From Symsagittifera roscoffensis (lineage: Eukaryota; Xenacoelomorpha; Acoela; Convolutidae): a stretch of 64,000 bases of DNA. Shown in pieces: positions 11,641 through 22,715 of the stretch. The stretch covers positions 16,109,789 through 16,173,788 of the forward strand of contig NC_087062.1 of NCBI RefSeq assembly GCF_963678635.1, read 5' to 3'. A program made the position numbers and the translations under genes. The notes below the pieces were generated by a model, which made no database searches, was not told the DNA's origin, and saw nothing but the letters and a program-made list of their open reading frames with translations. Within the stretch, counting starts at the first letter, position 1, and every line of letters starts with the position of its first letter.

Positions 11641-12882
11641 ATGATAGAACCATCCAAATCACCGTGGGTGAGTGGAGTAGTGATGGCTAAATTGAAAGGA
11701 GACCAACTTAGGTTTTGTTGTGACTTTCGATATCTGAACTCGGTCATGGTGAAGGATGCCTATCCCATTTTTAGGATAGATGAGAGTCTTTCAAAACTAG
11801 GTGACGCCAAATTTTTTACAACTGATGATCTAGGGCCGGCTTTTTGGCAGGTACCATTGAGGAAACAGGACAGTGAAAAGACGGTTTTTGCATGTGAGCT
11901 GGGATTGTTTCAATGGAAAAGGATGCCCTTTGGCCTTTGCAATGCGACAGCCACCTTCCAACGACCGATGGCACAAGCGCTGACAAGCGTAAATAAGAAA
12001 TACGAAAATATGGTAGTGTGCAACATATATGACGTGGTGATTGGAACACCTACCCTGGAGGACCACATTGAACGACTAGACGAGGTGTTCGCCTGCATGA
12101 AGAGAGCAGGACTGAAATGCAAGCCATCGAAGAGTGAGATTCTTAAGGACTCGATTAAATACTTGGGGAGAATGGGGGATAAACAAGGCAGTAGACCAGA
12201 CCCGGACGCGGTAGAGGCAGTACTGACTTGGAAATCGCCAAAAATAAAACACCAGTTAATGAGCTTCTTGGGTTTTGCGAATTACTACAGGGAGTTCATC
12301 AAGGGCTATGCGGACAAAGTATATCCAATGCAACAACTCATGAGGCACAAGGGCAAGAAAATCACGTGGAATAACGCGGCAGAAGAGTTATTTCAAAGAA
12401 TAAAGAAAGAACTGTGTGAAGCACCTGTGCTAGGCATGCCGACAGAAAAAGAAATGTACGTGCTGGATACCGATGCATCGGTAGTAGCGATCTCTGGCAT
12501 ACTCTATCAAGAACAAGAATGGAACGGGAAAACAGTGTTGAGACCGATCGCCTACGGGAGCAAAGTTTTGAGTGATACGGAAATGAAGTACGGGGCACCC
12601 AAAGCGGAGATGTTTGCGGTCGTGACTTTGGTGGAAAAATACAGGACATGCCTGGGTAGCGAACCATTCAAGCTACGGGTCGACAACAGAGCACTCAGTT
12701 GGTTGAAAACGTACACAATGGACCAGAGTTACATCGGGAGATGGATAGTGCGGCTGGATGGTTACAACATGATCAATGAACACAGAACAAAGGACAAGCA
12801 CCAAAATGCTGACAGCTTGAGCAAGAAAACGGGCTTCTACGAGAGACAGCAACAAAGGGAGGCTGATAGAACGGAGATTTAA
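11641..12882 (+). pseudogene. Reverse transcriptase and RNase H of the giant gypsy element
   Basis: This 413-codon frame is the longest in the element. RT landmarks in order: the SPWVSGVVM fingers segment, the RFCCDFRYLN motif, the FWQVPL motif, RMPFGLCNATATFQR, then the catalytic loop. That loop reads CNIYDVV where Y-x-D-D is expected, so the Tyr and the first Asp of the pair are both changed. After the connection domain (MSFLGFANYYREFI) comes RNase H with VLDTDAS, the KAEMFAVV segment and the DNRALSW motif. RNase H residues look intact, but the polymerase should be dead. It would normally copy element RNA into cDNA. Confidence 0.9.
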
Positions 12883-13031
12883 GTTAGTTTTTCTTTTATG
12901 GACAATGAAACAAATGACAACCTACCGCTCACGAGATGGCTAGATAAATCAGGAAAACCGATGAAGGACCATCCCGAATTACCAACTGAACATAAAGCAA
13001 AAAAAAATTCTCAAAAGAACCTCTCAAAGGC

Positions 13032-13775
13032 ATGCCGATGGAAATAATGCTCAAGTACAAGATAGTGAGGGAAACGCTGAAGGCAACAGGCTACGACCTC
13101 GACGAAGTGGAAACAGGGAACTTGATGGTAGGAGAGGATCTAAGGAGACTACTCGAGAGACTAGCAGACGCTAAACCTGTGGTCTCAGAAAGTGGTAAAG
13201 ACAGACCAGAAGTCACCATATTGAAAAGAGGGGAAGTGAAACATGACGGAGACTCGATGAAAAGCTGGGAGCCAGAGAGTAAGGAGGTGATGAGCACACT
13301 AGTCGGGAGAATCTCGGAAGAAGTACTCAGGCGGACGACGATACGAAGGAAGAGAGTGTCGTTCAAGGAGGAAGTTGAACACCTTGGACTAGATCAAGAG
13401 TCTGGTGAGTGGCCGAAACCAGGAAGAGATGGCGGGGAAGAGAATGAGTCCGGGGAGTCGGAAGAATGGGTTGATGGTTTGGAAGAGAGTGGCGATGAGC
13501 AAGATAGTCTTTGCACAATATTAGCTGAAGAAAAAATGAGGTACCACCACAGGGAGCTGCAAACAGACCCTTCGTCAGGGACATACAACCTGGAACACAA
13601 TGACGTGTATGGAGGGGAAGAACCTGAGAAGATAGCAGTGTCAAGAAAACCATTCATGGAGCTATCCTGCAATTCGAACATCAGGACGAATCTAGAACCA
13701 GAGTACGACAGGGAGGTCTTGAGAAGGATAGTTTGTGTAAAACTTAAGGACGACATCCACAATCCGGAGAGCTGA
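13032..13775 (+). CDS. Pol spacer domain between RNase H and integrase
   Basis: This is an open frame of 247 codons, highly acidic (Glu, Asp, Gly, Ser) after residue 130. It sits between RNase H and the integrase zinc domain, a place where Ty3/gypsy Pol normally has only a short linker. No enzymatic motif is seen. It is probably part of the Pol polyprotein rather than a separate gene. A stop separates it from RNase H at 12880-12882. Confidence 0.45.
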   Translation: MPMEIMLKYKIVRETLKATGYDLDEVETGNLMVGEDLRRLLERLADAKPVVSESGKDRPEVTILKRGEVKHDGDSMKSWEPESKEVMSTLVGRISEEVLRRTTIRRKRVSFKEEVEHLGLDQESGEWPKPGRDGGEENESGESEEWVDGLEESGDEQDSLCTILAEEKMRYHHRELQTDPSSGTYNLEHNDVYGGEEPEKIAVSRKPFMELSCNSNIRTNLEPEYDREVLRRIVCVKLKDDIHNPES

Positions 13776-13894
13776 ACGGTCAAATGATGGTATAAAAGGA
13801 CCACGTCAAAGAAAGATACAGGCTGTCGGATCTGATACGAGCACAGTAGAAGAATAAAATCACGATCAACCTCTCAAAATGGATTCGGACAGGA

Positions 13895-14820
13895 GTGAAA
13901 GAGAAGGGAGACATGGAGGACGATAGTTATAAAAATCTTCAGCCAGTTCTACAAAGAGAGAAAGACTTACTCTATCACACAGCTGATGGCGTGGTAGCCT
14001 GTAGGAGAAAAGACGAAGAGAAAATACTACACAAGCATAACCTCATCATACTACCTCAGCTATACCAAAGTGTTGTTCAGATCGCATGACCAAATGGGAC
14101 ATCATGGGATAGACAAGGTACAACAAAGAATACTACACAGGTTTGATTGGCCAGGGCTGAGGAAGGCTTGTGAAAGATGGGTGAACGCATGTCTGTCGTG
14201 CTTGCAGGTGAAGGATCCAAGGAAAATGAAATTCCCTCTTAAGTCTGTGGAAAGCTCGGAGCTTAACGAGGTCGGGCAGATAGACCATCAGAAGATCTGC
14301 ATGACAGACTCGGGATATAACCAGATACTAGTAATTATAGATTATTTTACGAAACTGGCGGAAGCGGTACCATGTCAAACCGCATCGGCGGAAGAAACTT
14401 CTGATCACTTGATAACGCACTGGTTATCACATGTGGTTGTCGGACGACATTCCAATCGGACAATGGGAAGGCATTAGTGGGGTACCTGACAAAAGAGCTA
14501 ATGAGAAGATCCCACGTTGCACAAGCTCACTAAACGACCTTTCATCCACAAACGAATGCATTAGTGGAGAGACAGAACAGAACACTAGAGAATACGCTCA
14601 GGGTGTTTTGCTCGAGGTATATGACCAATTGGGACAAATATCTGCCGCAGGTGATGGGGGCGTATAATAGCACGCAACACTCGACAACGGGGATCAGTTC
14701 GTTCATGATGTTAACAGGTAGAGAGAGAGCGATGCCCCTGGCCTTCTTCTATCCGGAGTATGAGGGAAAGAAGACGTCGCCTCAGGCATACGTGAAGAAA
14801 GCAGTCAGGAGATATTAGGA
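13895..14820 (+). pseudogene. Integrase of the giant gypsy element (frameshifted)
   Basis: Three overlapping frames carry the integrase. The zinc-binding HHCC domain is visible at 14070-14215 as a His-rich HDQMGHHG segment followed by ACLSC. The catalytic core follows: GQIDHQK gives the first Asp (about 14278), VIIDYFTK follows, and SDNGKA gives the second Asp around 14455 in another frame. LVERQNRT gives the Glu at about 14560. Further on, the QVMGAYNSTQHSTTG segment is typical of the core end. All three catalytic acidic residues are present, but at least two frameshifts and stops break the protein. Confidence 0.85.
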
Positions 14821-14961
14821 ACTGAACGAGCAGTGCAGAAGGAACACAGCTCGGCACATATGAGACAACGGAAGAACTACGATGAAAAAATACTTGAGGC
14901 GAAGCCGTATGCTGTGGGATAATACGTCTGGATAATACCTCCATAAGGGACAAAAAAGCAA

Positions 14962-15150
14962 TTGAAGAAATGGAGAGGGCCGTTTATGATAACGGAAGTG
15001 CACCAGCATTGTCGGTTCTATCGCTTGAGTACTGGGCGTGCGGCGCACTACGAAAATCTGAAACCTCACGTTCCATCACCGGAAGACTGGTGCGTACCAC
15101 AGAACATGGAAGGATTTGAGTATCTACTGGTAGAACCAGCATGTAGGTGA
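14962..15150 (+). pseudogene. Integrase C-terminal GPY/F-like module
   Basis: The sequence KKWRGPFMITEV is the GPY/F module found near the C-terminus of many Ty3/gypsy integrases, where it helps multimerise and contact DNA. It is followed by HYENLKPH, a common end of that module. A TAG at 15148-15150 separates it from the downstream frame. Confidence 0.7.
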
Positions 15151-15809
15151 ACAAGAAAGGCACCAGAGAGAAGAATGATGGCAACGAGAACGTGAGCATG
15201 GATGGCAACGAAAAAATAGAGGTGGATTCGGACGAAGGATTTTTCGCCGAGGAAGATTGGAATGATCCAGAGCAAAACGAGTCAGCAAAATGGACGGAAA
15301 CAGGCTTACAAATGACAAAAGACACCAGAAAAGGTTGGCGTAAGAAGACAGGCATGAGATACAACAGGTATGGTGATGACTTTCTGATCGACAAGATAGA
15401 GCCTGAAGAGATACGAGAAGAGTTGGTGAACGTGGGTGAGCTGGTAGCCAATGAGGAATGGCAGATCATAAACGACAGAGAGCACTCCCTGCAAGACGAT
15501 TACACCATGCCAGAAAGAGAATTAAACTTAGAACAAAGCGAAAATGAAAGAAGGGAAAACGCAAACCTGAGGATACTGGAGTGGATGCACAACCGTGTAA
15601 CTGACGAGAAGGAAGCACAAAGCATCCAGCAAGTCGAAGTATCTGCAAAGAAATATTTGAAAACAGAGAACCCGTTGTTCGGTTGGACAGCCACTGACCG
15701 ACCACTGGAAACTCCCCCGGATAATTTGAGCCACGTACCACCGACGGGGACGTCGATAAATAATTTTGTCCGGGGAGTGGGGGTAGGACTTACCCACACC
15801 AAAAGTTAA
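15147..15809 (+). CDS. Pol C-terminal extension
   Basis: This open frame of 220 codons follows the integrase end with a 4-base overlap of the preceding stop. It is acidic, with a conserved-looking block RYNRYGDDFLIDKI around residues 72-85 and a long charged helix after that. It is probably a continuation of the Pol polyprotein beyond integrase. No catalytic motif is recognised. Confidence 0.45.
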   Translation: MNKKGTREKNDGNENVSMDGNEKIEVDSDEGFFAEEDWNDPEQNESAKWTETGLQMTKDTRKGWRKKTGMRYNRYGDDFLIDKIEPEEIREELVNVGELVANEEWQIINDREHSLQDDYTMPERELNLEQSENERRENANLRILEWMHNRVTDEKEAQSIQQVEVSAKKYLKTENPLFGWTATDRPLETPPDNLSHVPPTGTSINNFVRGVGVGLTHTKS

Positions 15810-16345
15810 TGATGAAGAAGCTCAGGGAAGTGAGAGAGACCAACGGCCTGGAGCTGGACCAGGAGGGGGCTGACCCTACCATTGGAAGAAACTTCAAGAT
15901 TAAGTTCGAGATTTTGAATGAGTATTTGGATAACATCCTGATCACAGACAGTGACTTCATCTTGTCAGACAAGACCAGCGCAATCTGCATAACAGCGGAA
16001 TGAGCTTCAATACTAGTCTGGAACGCGACTTCAAAAGAGAATACCAGAACGAAGAGTTTCTTTTCAGGCAGAGACCAGGGTTGGGGGGAATGGCAACACT
16101 CCCTCCTTCAGTTTCCCGGTAAATACCTGTGCCTTTTGGTGACGAGAGTCAGTGAGAGAAACATGATAGACCCCGAGCATGTGGTATTGGCAGTAACAAG
16201 GTTGAGGGACTTCCTGGTCGAAAGAGGGATACGAGAGGTTTCAATGCCGGTCCACGATCCGAACAGAGACCTAGAGAACTATACGCTATCCTACACGTGG
16301 TCTTTGCGAAAACGGAAATAATGGTACATCTACACAAGAAGTATT
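15809..16345 (+). pseudogene. Downstream Pol or accessory reading frames, broken
   Basis: Short frames at 15809-16003 and 16136-16321 hold regular amphipathic sequence, for example VVLAVTRLRDFLVERGI and then VSMPVHDPNR. The neighbouring frame continues with LHKKYYLS at about 16327-16350. This looks like one domain split by frameshifts. Its function is unknown. Confidence 0.4.
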
Positions 16346-16826
16346 ACTTGAGTATCGCCTGAGCTTTGGATGGACGAGGGGGTCTTGAGTTAGGGGAACA
16401 CGGTTCTTCAGCTAGGTAAAAGGGGAACACGAGTCAGGCAGATGGGTTTTAATGTTATTGGCATGACAAATGAATCTTATAAAGGATTGATGGTGCTAAA
16501 ACATAAGAAAAATCTGCATGTCTTAACGTCTAAATTGAATCATTTTAATGGAGTTGTTAGGATATTGTTTTAAAGGCATTACGGGGGTAGGTTTAGGCTA
16601 GACACGAGTGAGAAGTATCTTGGTTTAAAACTGAATTCTATTTTCAGATTGATTTGAAAACTGAAATGACAACTAAAAATCACAGTTAGTCGAACGAGAG
16701 AAAGAAAAAACATTCAACAGTTCTTCATTGGTGGTGCCAGAGAAAGATATTTCTTGAGTATTAATCTGGGAAAAGTACTTCTTGAATGGTGGTTCGTCAG
16801 ATCTCGTGTGATAAAGAAAAGCAGCA
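16346..16826 (+). other. Spacer with no gene seen
   Basis: This spacer separates the integrase-proximal frames from the 3' accessory region. It contains three CTTGAG hexamers and AT-rich DNA, with no frame or structure I could assign. It may hold a splice or subgenomic promoter site for the downstream frames, but nothing shows this directly. Confidence 0.4.
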
Positions 16827-17645
16827 ATGGCAGATCGATTCTGGAAGTATTTGCCAGCAGCGTTCAGAAAACCCGCACTCGACGAATTATACAAGCGCTT
16901 GAGGGACCTCGACTCCACGCAAGTGGATGAGAGGCTCGCAGTTACGCTCAATGCCATCCTGCAACTGGAGGCGCAAGGGGAAAGCAGGGAGTCAGCGACT
17001 GAAGCCGTGTTAATGGTGGGTTACACCTCGGATGGAATCTCGAATCAGGAGCAGACCAGATGGCTGTCCTGGAACGTGAATGGTGGCGTTAGAGGATTTG
17101 ATCTTGCGAGGAATCCTGGCTTGAGTAACACATCGGTGTATGGCGCGGGGTATTTTCCCCTTCCAATCAGATCACCAGCAGGGGCAGGGACCCAATCCAC
17201 CAGTAAACCACAATCGATGTTCCGGTCACAACAAACCTAAGAGTCATACCCATATCTCAGCAGCATGAAAAAAGAGCTAGAAAGGGCCCAAAGGGAACGG
17301 GACAACGCCAATCTAGAAAGGCACCAAGCGTTTCTTGATAGCAAGCTTGACCGCGACGAGGCGATACTTGAACGAGACAAGGCGATTCTTGACCGGGACC
17401 TGCTGAGGGAAGAACGTGAGCAAGAGCAGAGAATACAAGAAAGTGTAGCAAATTGCGATCAGATAAAGTCAGAAATTAAACGACTACAAAGAAGGCAGCA
17501 AGCAGTCACGAGTGGTAAGGAGAAGAAGAGGACGACGACTGAGCCAGTAGTGACTAGATCGAGACCAGAGTCAAGGATGGAGGTGGATGAAGCGCCCAGA
17601 TCGATAGCGCACGAACGAAGACCTGGAGGCATGGACACCACCTGA
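16827..17645 (+). pseudogene. 3' accessory region: globular segment plus coiled coil
   Basis: ATG at 16827 opens 137 codons to a TAA at 17238-17240. The same frame continues from 17241 through 17643, so this may be one protein with a stop mutation. The first part has a helical N-terminus (WKYLPAAFRKPALDELYKRL) and a Gly/Asn-rich tail. The second part is a strong coiled coil with repeats of the type AILERDKAILDRD (about 17340-17400), followed by a basic stretch. The likely role is as part of a long 3' polyprotein of the element. No known family was identified. Confidence 0.45.
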
Positions 17646-17897
17646 TTCCGTACCTTCCATGAGGAAGCTAGAGGCAAGTCGAATCAGACCACTAATGGAC
17701 CTTGCGCTGCCAGGACTGACGTCCAGCTCGACCAGTGGCAGTCAGACTCGAAAGGGGTCATCACGCCTCAGGGAGTTGCAGGAGAGATTGCAGGCGAGAG
17801 CTCTTGAGAACGCAGAGCGTGAGGAACAACCATTCACCTGGAGAGAACATCCAGTGAGGAGCGTCGTGATTCGAGCTACAAGAGGAACACTGACGGC

Positions 17898-18618
17898 GTG
17901 TACCACCGACATACTCGAGAGGTTTGGACGGCAGCGGAACGAGAGAGAAGGGATGCCTTCCATGATGCCGCTTGGGCAGAATACTTCGTGCAGCCGAGAA
18001 TATCCGAAGGCACAGTGCACTTGATTATAGGAGACAGTCTCTTCCGGGTCTTGACAAGGATCCAGGCCCATTGGCAAGTGGGAGTCTTGAGTATCTCGGG
18101 CGCAGCGGTGCCCCAGATGTTGGCGTCCCTGGAGATACTAGAGATGGGGAAATATACACAGTTACACTGATGATGGGACCATCGACGTGTCCAGGGGCGA
18201 GTCAAGAAAGATGATAAGGCTACAAGACAAAGTGAGTTGCATTCTTGAGGAGCTGAGAATTTATCTGGAGCCAGCAGTGCGTACCATCTGCACCGTCCCC
18301 TACAACATGATGGCCGACCAGAACGCGAGGGAGATGAATGAAAGAGTGCAAAATATCAATGAGATAATCAGGCAAAGTCAACAGAGAAGTGTGCTGCCCA
18401 TGAGAGTGCTTGACGTTGCAAGAATGATGGAAGATTCCCTTTGGGAGAATTCAACCTCGGATGGCATCCACTTCGATAAGCCTAGGGGCATGGAGTGGCT
18501 GAACGGCGTCTTCCAAAGACATATAAACTTCCTTGAGTCGGATCTGGTGGAGACTGGTCAATTTAACTTTTTGTCCGCCCCCGATACCTCCCTTCTTCTC
18601 AGCCAGGTCCGTAGCTGA
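17898..18618 (+). pseudogene. SGNH (GDSL-type) hydrolase-like domain in the gypsy element
   Basis: Block I reads LIIGDSLFR with the nucleophile Ser codon at 18036-18038. Block II is the SISGAAVPQM Gly segment. Around 18155-18185 the strand VTLMMG and then DVSRGES correspond to block III, where G-x-N-D is expected, though the frame shifts here. Block V reads SDGIHF with Asp at 18470-18472 and His at 18479-18481. The domain is split between two frames with shifts near 18150-18185. SGNH hydrolases cleave esters; related domains occur in ORF1 proteins of some CR1-like LINEs, but are unusual 3' of a gypsy integrase. The order and spacing of blocks make the call fairly secure despite the breaks. 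Confidence 0.75.
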
Positions 18619-19078
18619 CCGCTTGTTTGGGAAGGATTGACTCTAGAAGGAGCTCAACTAGCAGCAGAAGCAGACAGTTGAGATCGACACCCATGGAGGG
18701 CGACAAGGAGGCGGAGTCTTCTACGCCCCAGAGCTCGGGTGTGTCGTCAATGGTGATGGTGGACAACAAGAAGAAAGTGGAAGGTCCGGGGGAAGCAAGC
18801 AGAACCCAGTACTTGGAACGAGTGAAGGATCTGGATCTCCAGGATTTGGCCTGCAAGCAAGGATTTGGCCTGCAAGCAAGATTTGACCTGCAAGGTCTTG
18901 GGGCTCAAGAGTCTGTCACACGACGACTTGAGTAATCACTATTGTGTGGATTGGCTGAAGTCCCATGAGGCGCACTTCTCTCGAGCCAAGACATTGGAGA
19001 CGGAAGACTTGACGGGGGTTCTCCAGAAATCTATAATGGGACCAATCAATTACAAAACTCTCAAGGAACTGGGAAGTA
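18619..19078 (+). other. Ser/Arg-rich linker region with a small internal repeat
   Basis: The frame 18627-18935 is Ser/Arg-rich, then charged. At about 18843-18893 a unit of the form GATTTGGCCTGCAAGCAAG is repeated with small changes. It links the SGNH-like domain to the next domain. No function is assigned. Confidence 0.4.
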
Positions 19079-20048
19079 GTGGAGCCTTCCAAGCATCGGA
19101 CCAGTATAGCCAGGATCAGAGTGGCGATGGACAAGCTTCTTGAGCCGAAGAGCATGGAGCTTCCTGACACGGCGTACTTGGGTGCAAAACTTATGGAAGA
19201 CCCAAGGTACGGGAGATCCTGTGGAACTTCAGCGCTGGCCAAGAGGTTGGCAGTTTATGATCGATCGGATCCCGGAGCGGCGAGAGCAATCATTGTGGCG
19301 GGATCGGACTTCGAGGGGACGTCACGAAAGTTGTTTTTGCCAGAGACCTTGGTGTACTTAGTACCGGGAGCAGAGCTGAATCAGATGTTGACCCTGATCG
19401 TGGCGATAAAGTCGGAGACACGTGTGAGCCGGAGTTACTGTTGTTCGCGGGAATGAATGATCACCTACACGCGGCGAGACTATTGAGCACTTGAGAAGTG
19501 GGGAGCTTACACCAAAGAAGATCTGGAAGGCAATCCAGACGCTGTTTGCAGCAATGAATGAGGTGCAGGAACTGGTACCATCCCGATTGGGATCGAAAAC
19601 AAAAGTGGTATTCGCGTCATCACCAGGATACGCAGGCATGCCACCTGCTTTGCAGTTCGTTAATACCATGTTGATTCTGATTGCGGAGGAAAACGGATGA
19701 CGGATGCTAATGGCGGACCCAAATCGTGAGATAGAGCCAGTGAACTTGAGACTTCTAAAGTCGGAGGTGGCAGCCGCGTGGGCGGATGTGTCCCACGCTC
19801 TAAGGGGCCTTTACGAGCTCGCGGATATCTTGATCGTGTTGGATGAGGTCCTTTGTCTGGAGGTGTCGAACCTTGCCCGGCAACTGAATTTCAACCCAGA
19901 GGTGGGGGATGACCATCCTGTGATAGCTCATCTGACAGCCAGCCTGTGGTTTCGGAGTATGGACCTGGTGATTACGAGCTCCACTAAAAAGGCGAGGGGG
20001 CCAAACAACGAGAGGAAGAATGTAGCTGCAGCCGAAAAGCAAGTGTAG
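19079..20048 (+). pseudogene. Second, diverged Rossmann/SGNH-like domain of the element
   Basis: Frames at 19079-19456, 19491-19700 and 19704-20048 form one domain split by shifts and a stop (TGA at 19698-19700). It starts with a strand AIIVAGSDF, continues with VYLVPGAELNQML and then LLLFAGMNDHL in a neighbouring frame. This strand order, with a G-x-N-D-like element, resembles the SGNH fold seen just upstream, but GDS is absent (GSD instead). It may be an ancient duplicate of the upstream domain or an unrelated Rossmann-like fold. One frame change falls inside a CTTGAG at about 19487. Confidence 0.4.
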
Positions 20049-20898
20049 TCGATGGCATATCGTCTAACGCAAGAGAGAGGAAGATGGCAGTTCCTGGCCC
20101 CGTGACTTCAGAACGTAACGAAAAAAACGAGAGAGAGTGCTCCACGGCTGGTGAAGCAAATATGGGAGTTTCTGTGGGGGGAGGGTTGTCACAGCAGCCA
20201 ATGAAGTCACTATCGGAGGCTTCTGGAGGGAGTATGCAAAGGGCGAACTGAGGACCCGGAAGTCGCACGAGATCTTGAGATTCTTGAGTCCATGTTGGGA
20301 GAAGAAGTACATGGACAAAGTGTTCTTTGCGGGGAGTACGATTTTCGAGGCGTTTGTGCAAGAACTCTTGAACATGCCTATCAACCTCCTACTGGCCTTG
20401 TACCTGGTATACCCCTGTTACTTGTTCAACATGGGCCCGGCATATATGTTTAGCAGAGATGTGGAGACGCTCCGAATCGACGGGTAATTGACCTTGACAC
20501 ATAGGGACCTAACGGCATTTCATCGACTGATGAAATATGGGGAACCCCTGTCGGTGAGGAAGGCCCACCCGAGTGTGGAGACTTATTCCTACAAGTGTGC
20601 TGCCAGACTGAAGACGCTACTGGTGGAGTATATCTTGATGCGGAACCGGCATTTGACAGGCGAAGAAAAAAGTGCAAAGACTAGAGAAGAAGTGAGGGAG
20701 GCAAATGGAGGCATACCTCTCCTAACCGACTTGTGCTTGGCGATGAGATCTGATCCCTTGGGGATGATCACGGGGCTGGGAGAGGTGGTGACCTGTGTCT
20801 ACGGGCCAGCCGTGACGTACGCCTTCCCGGATCTGCTTGTGGCATTGTACCGTCACTCAGTAGTGCACGTGAGTCTAATCGGGATGGGACGGCACTGA
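20049..20898 (+). pseudogene. 3' accessory region, unrecognised frames
   Basis: The frame 20275-20487 ends at TAA and continues in the same frame from 20488 to 20898, so it is probably one frame with a stop. It has hydrophobic stretches near 20370-20430 (LLLALYLVYPCYL) that could be a membrane segment or a buried helix. The rest is charged and helical. No family is recognised. Confidence 0.35.
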
Positions 20899-21893
20899 AC
20901 TAGTGCAGACAGGAGGACTTGAGAGCGCGAATAAGTGAAACAGTACTTTTCGGGAAAATAAAGGACCCAGAGCTAATAATGCTCAACTTTAGGGGTCAGT
21001 TGCAATGCAGGATGGGGGGAACAAGAAGGTCCCATCGAAGTCTATCCAAAAATCTGGAATTTGAATCCAGTAGCAAGAGACACGAGTGAAGTCTTGAGAA
21101 TCCCGGCGTGGACGAAGAGCTTCGAGTTCGCAAAGAGGGAGCTAGAAACAAAACTCGAGTTGGACGTGTTACCCGCCGCGATTCCCGAGTTCCCGACAGT
21201 GAGGCGGATGACGTTGGGAATGAATAGCCCTTTGGTAGTCCCTCCCTACATGCGAGAGCAACGGTGGAGCAGCAGCAGAAGATGTTCACGGACAGCTGGG
21301 ACCCCTTGTTCATCGGGTATTCGGCAGCAGTATATTTCCCCACCTGTGAAATCTAAATAAATTCGTGGACTACGCAAGCAAAGAAGATGCGGGGATCAAT
21401 GCCTCCAAAGTATGAGGTTCGAGAAGTTCTGAAGACGCTTGAGAAGGCAGGATTTGAGAGTAAGTTGACCATCTATGACGACGGAAGGATGGTTGTGGAG
21501 GAAGTTCACTTAGTTCTGAAAGATGATATGAAGTTCAGCACGAGAAGACATCTGGCACCCTATGGATTGCAAGAAGTGGAGTTGCAGCAGGACGGACGGA
21601 AGTTGGATGAAACAGGAGTTTTGTACGTACCCCTCACTGAATATAAGGTAGCGGATCTGACGACACCTTCATCCCTATCAGTGGGAACCCCAGAAGACAA
21701 GAGAAGCCTTCCCGTGGAGAACAAATTCACGGACGCCCTAGACAGGGACCAAGCCGAGTCAGGAGAGGGAGAAAGCATGGACGAAACCGTCAGCGAGGTT
21801 GGAGAAGAAATGGAGGTGGTGACTACGCCCGACGAAGGGGCAACGGATAGGGATTTCAGTCCCGGCACCACGCGTGAGTTATTGCAAGACTAA
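20899..21893 (+). pseudogene. 3' accessory region with a 168-codon open frame
   Basis: A degraded part (20899-21360) is followed by an ATG frame at 21387-21893. Its first half (MPPKYEVREVLKTLEKAGF) looks like a compact alpha/beta domain. The second half is acidic and Ser/Thr-rich. No motif gives a function. It is part of the extra DNA carried by the element. Confidence 0.4.
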
Positions 21894-22041
21894 AAGATGA
21901 CTGGCAAACACGGCCACTCCACCTTTGGGGTCACCCCGAAAGAATCTTGAGCTGCCTCTGGCTAGTGAACCCTCCAACATGCGAATGGTGCTCTGGACCA
22001 TTGAAGTAAGGTAGAAAAACACCTTTGAGGGCAACAAAAGG

Positions 22042-22715
22042 ATGTTTCTGAGCACGCTAGATGAAAAGTCGTGGCAAGGTTTCTTGAGCGAGTTCAACCA
22101 GAGAGTGGAGAACAAGGCTAATGTGGATGAATTCAAGGAAGAGTTGTGGGACACAGTGGTGAAGTTTGGAGAACCTGTCCTGATAGACACTGGACTGGAC
22201 GAGAAAGTGAGGAAAGAGCAGCTTGAGAAGATGATTAGCCTAAGGAAGCAGAAGTAGAATACCGGGGCTAACCCATGTAAAGATAGCTCTACTCTGAAAA
22301 AAAACTGATGGTGAAAAACTTAGTGTCGGAATGGATGATAAAACTAAAACTAGTAATATAGCTAAAGATATTAATATTCTTAAGGGGGAGGCAAGAGTCG
22401 GAGAGAGGGGATCTGGACGAAGAAGTCGAGTCGGTAATGGTAGTGACGACGACCCCGAGTAGAGGAGTAAGACCTAGGAAGAGGAAACGGGAAGCAAAAG
22501 AGGCAAGTCTTTCGGCGGAAGCAGTTTCAGAAAAGAATTTGAACGAGATGGCTCCCATGGATCTGGCGCGATGGAAGACAGAGGCATACAAGGGCGGCTC
22601 GACGGCCAGGAGGTTGGCTGAGGTGTTGGTCGAAGTGGAGGCCTCAAGGATTCCAGGGAAAGAGGAAGACTTCAAACCTCAGAAGGCGAATGCGAAAAGG
22701 AGGGTCCACCAGTGA
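22042..22715 (+). pseudogene. 3' accessory region, helical fragments
   Basis: The frame 22042-22257 is a charged helical segment, and 22437-22715 carries a basic cluster (RPRKRKREAKE) that could be a nuclear or nucleic-acid-binding signal. Stops break the stretch between them. No family is recognised. Confidence 0.35.
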
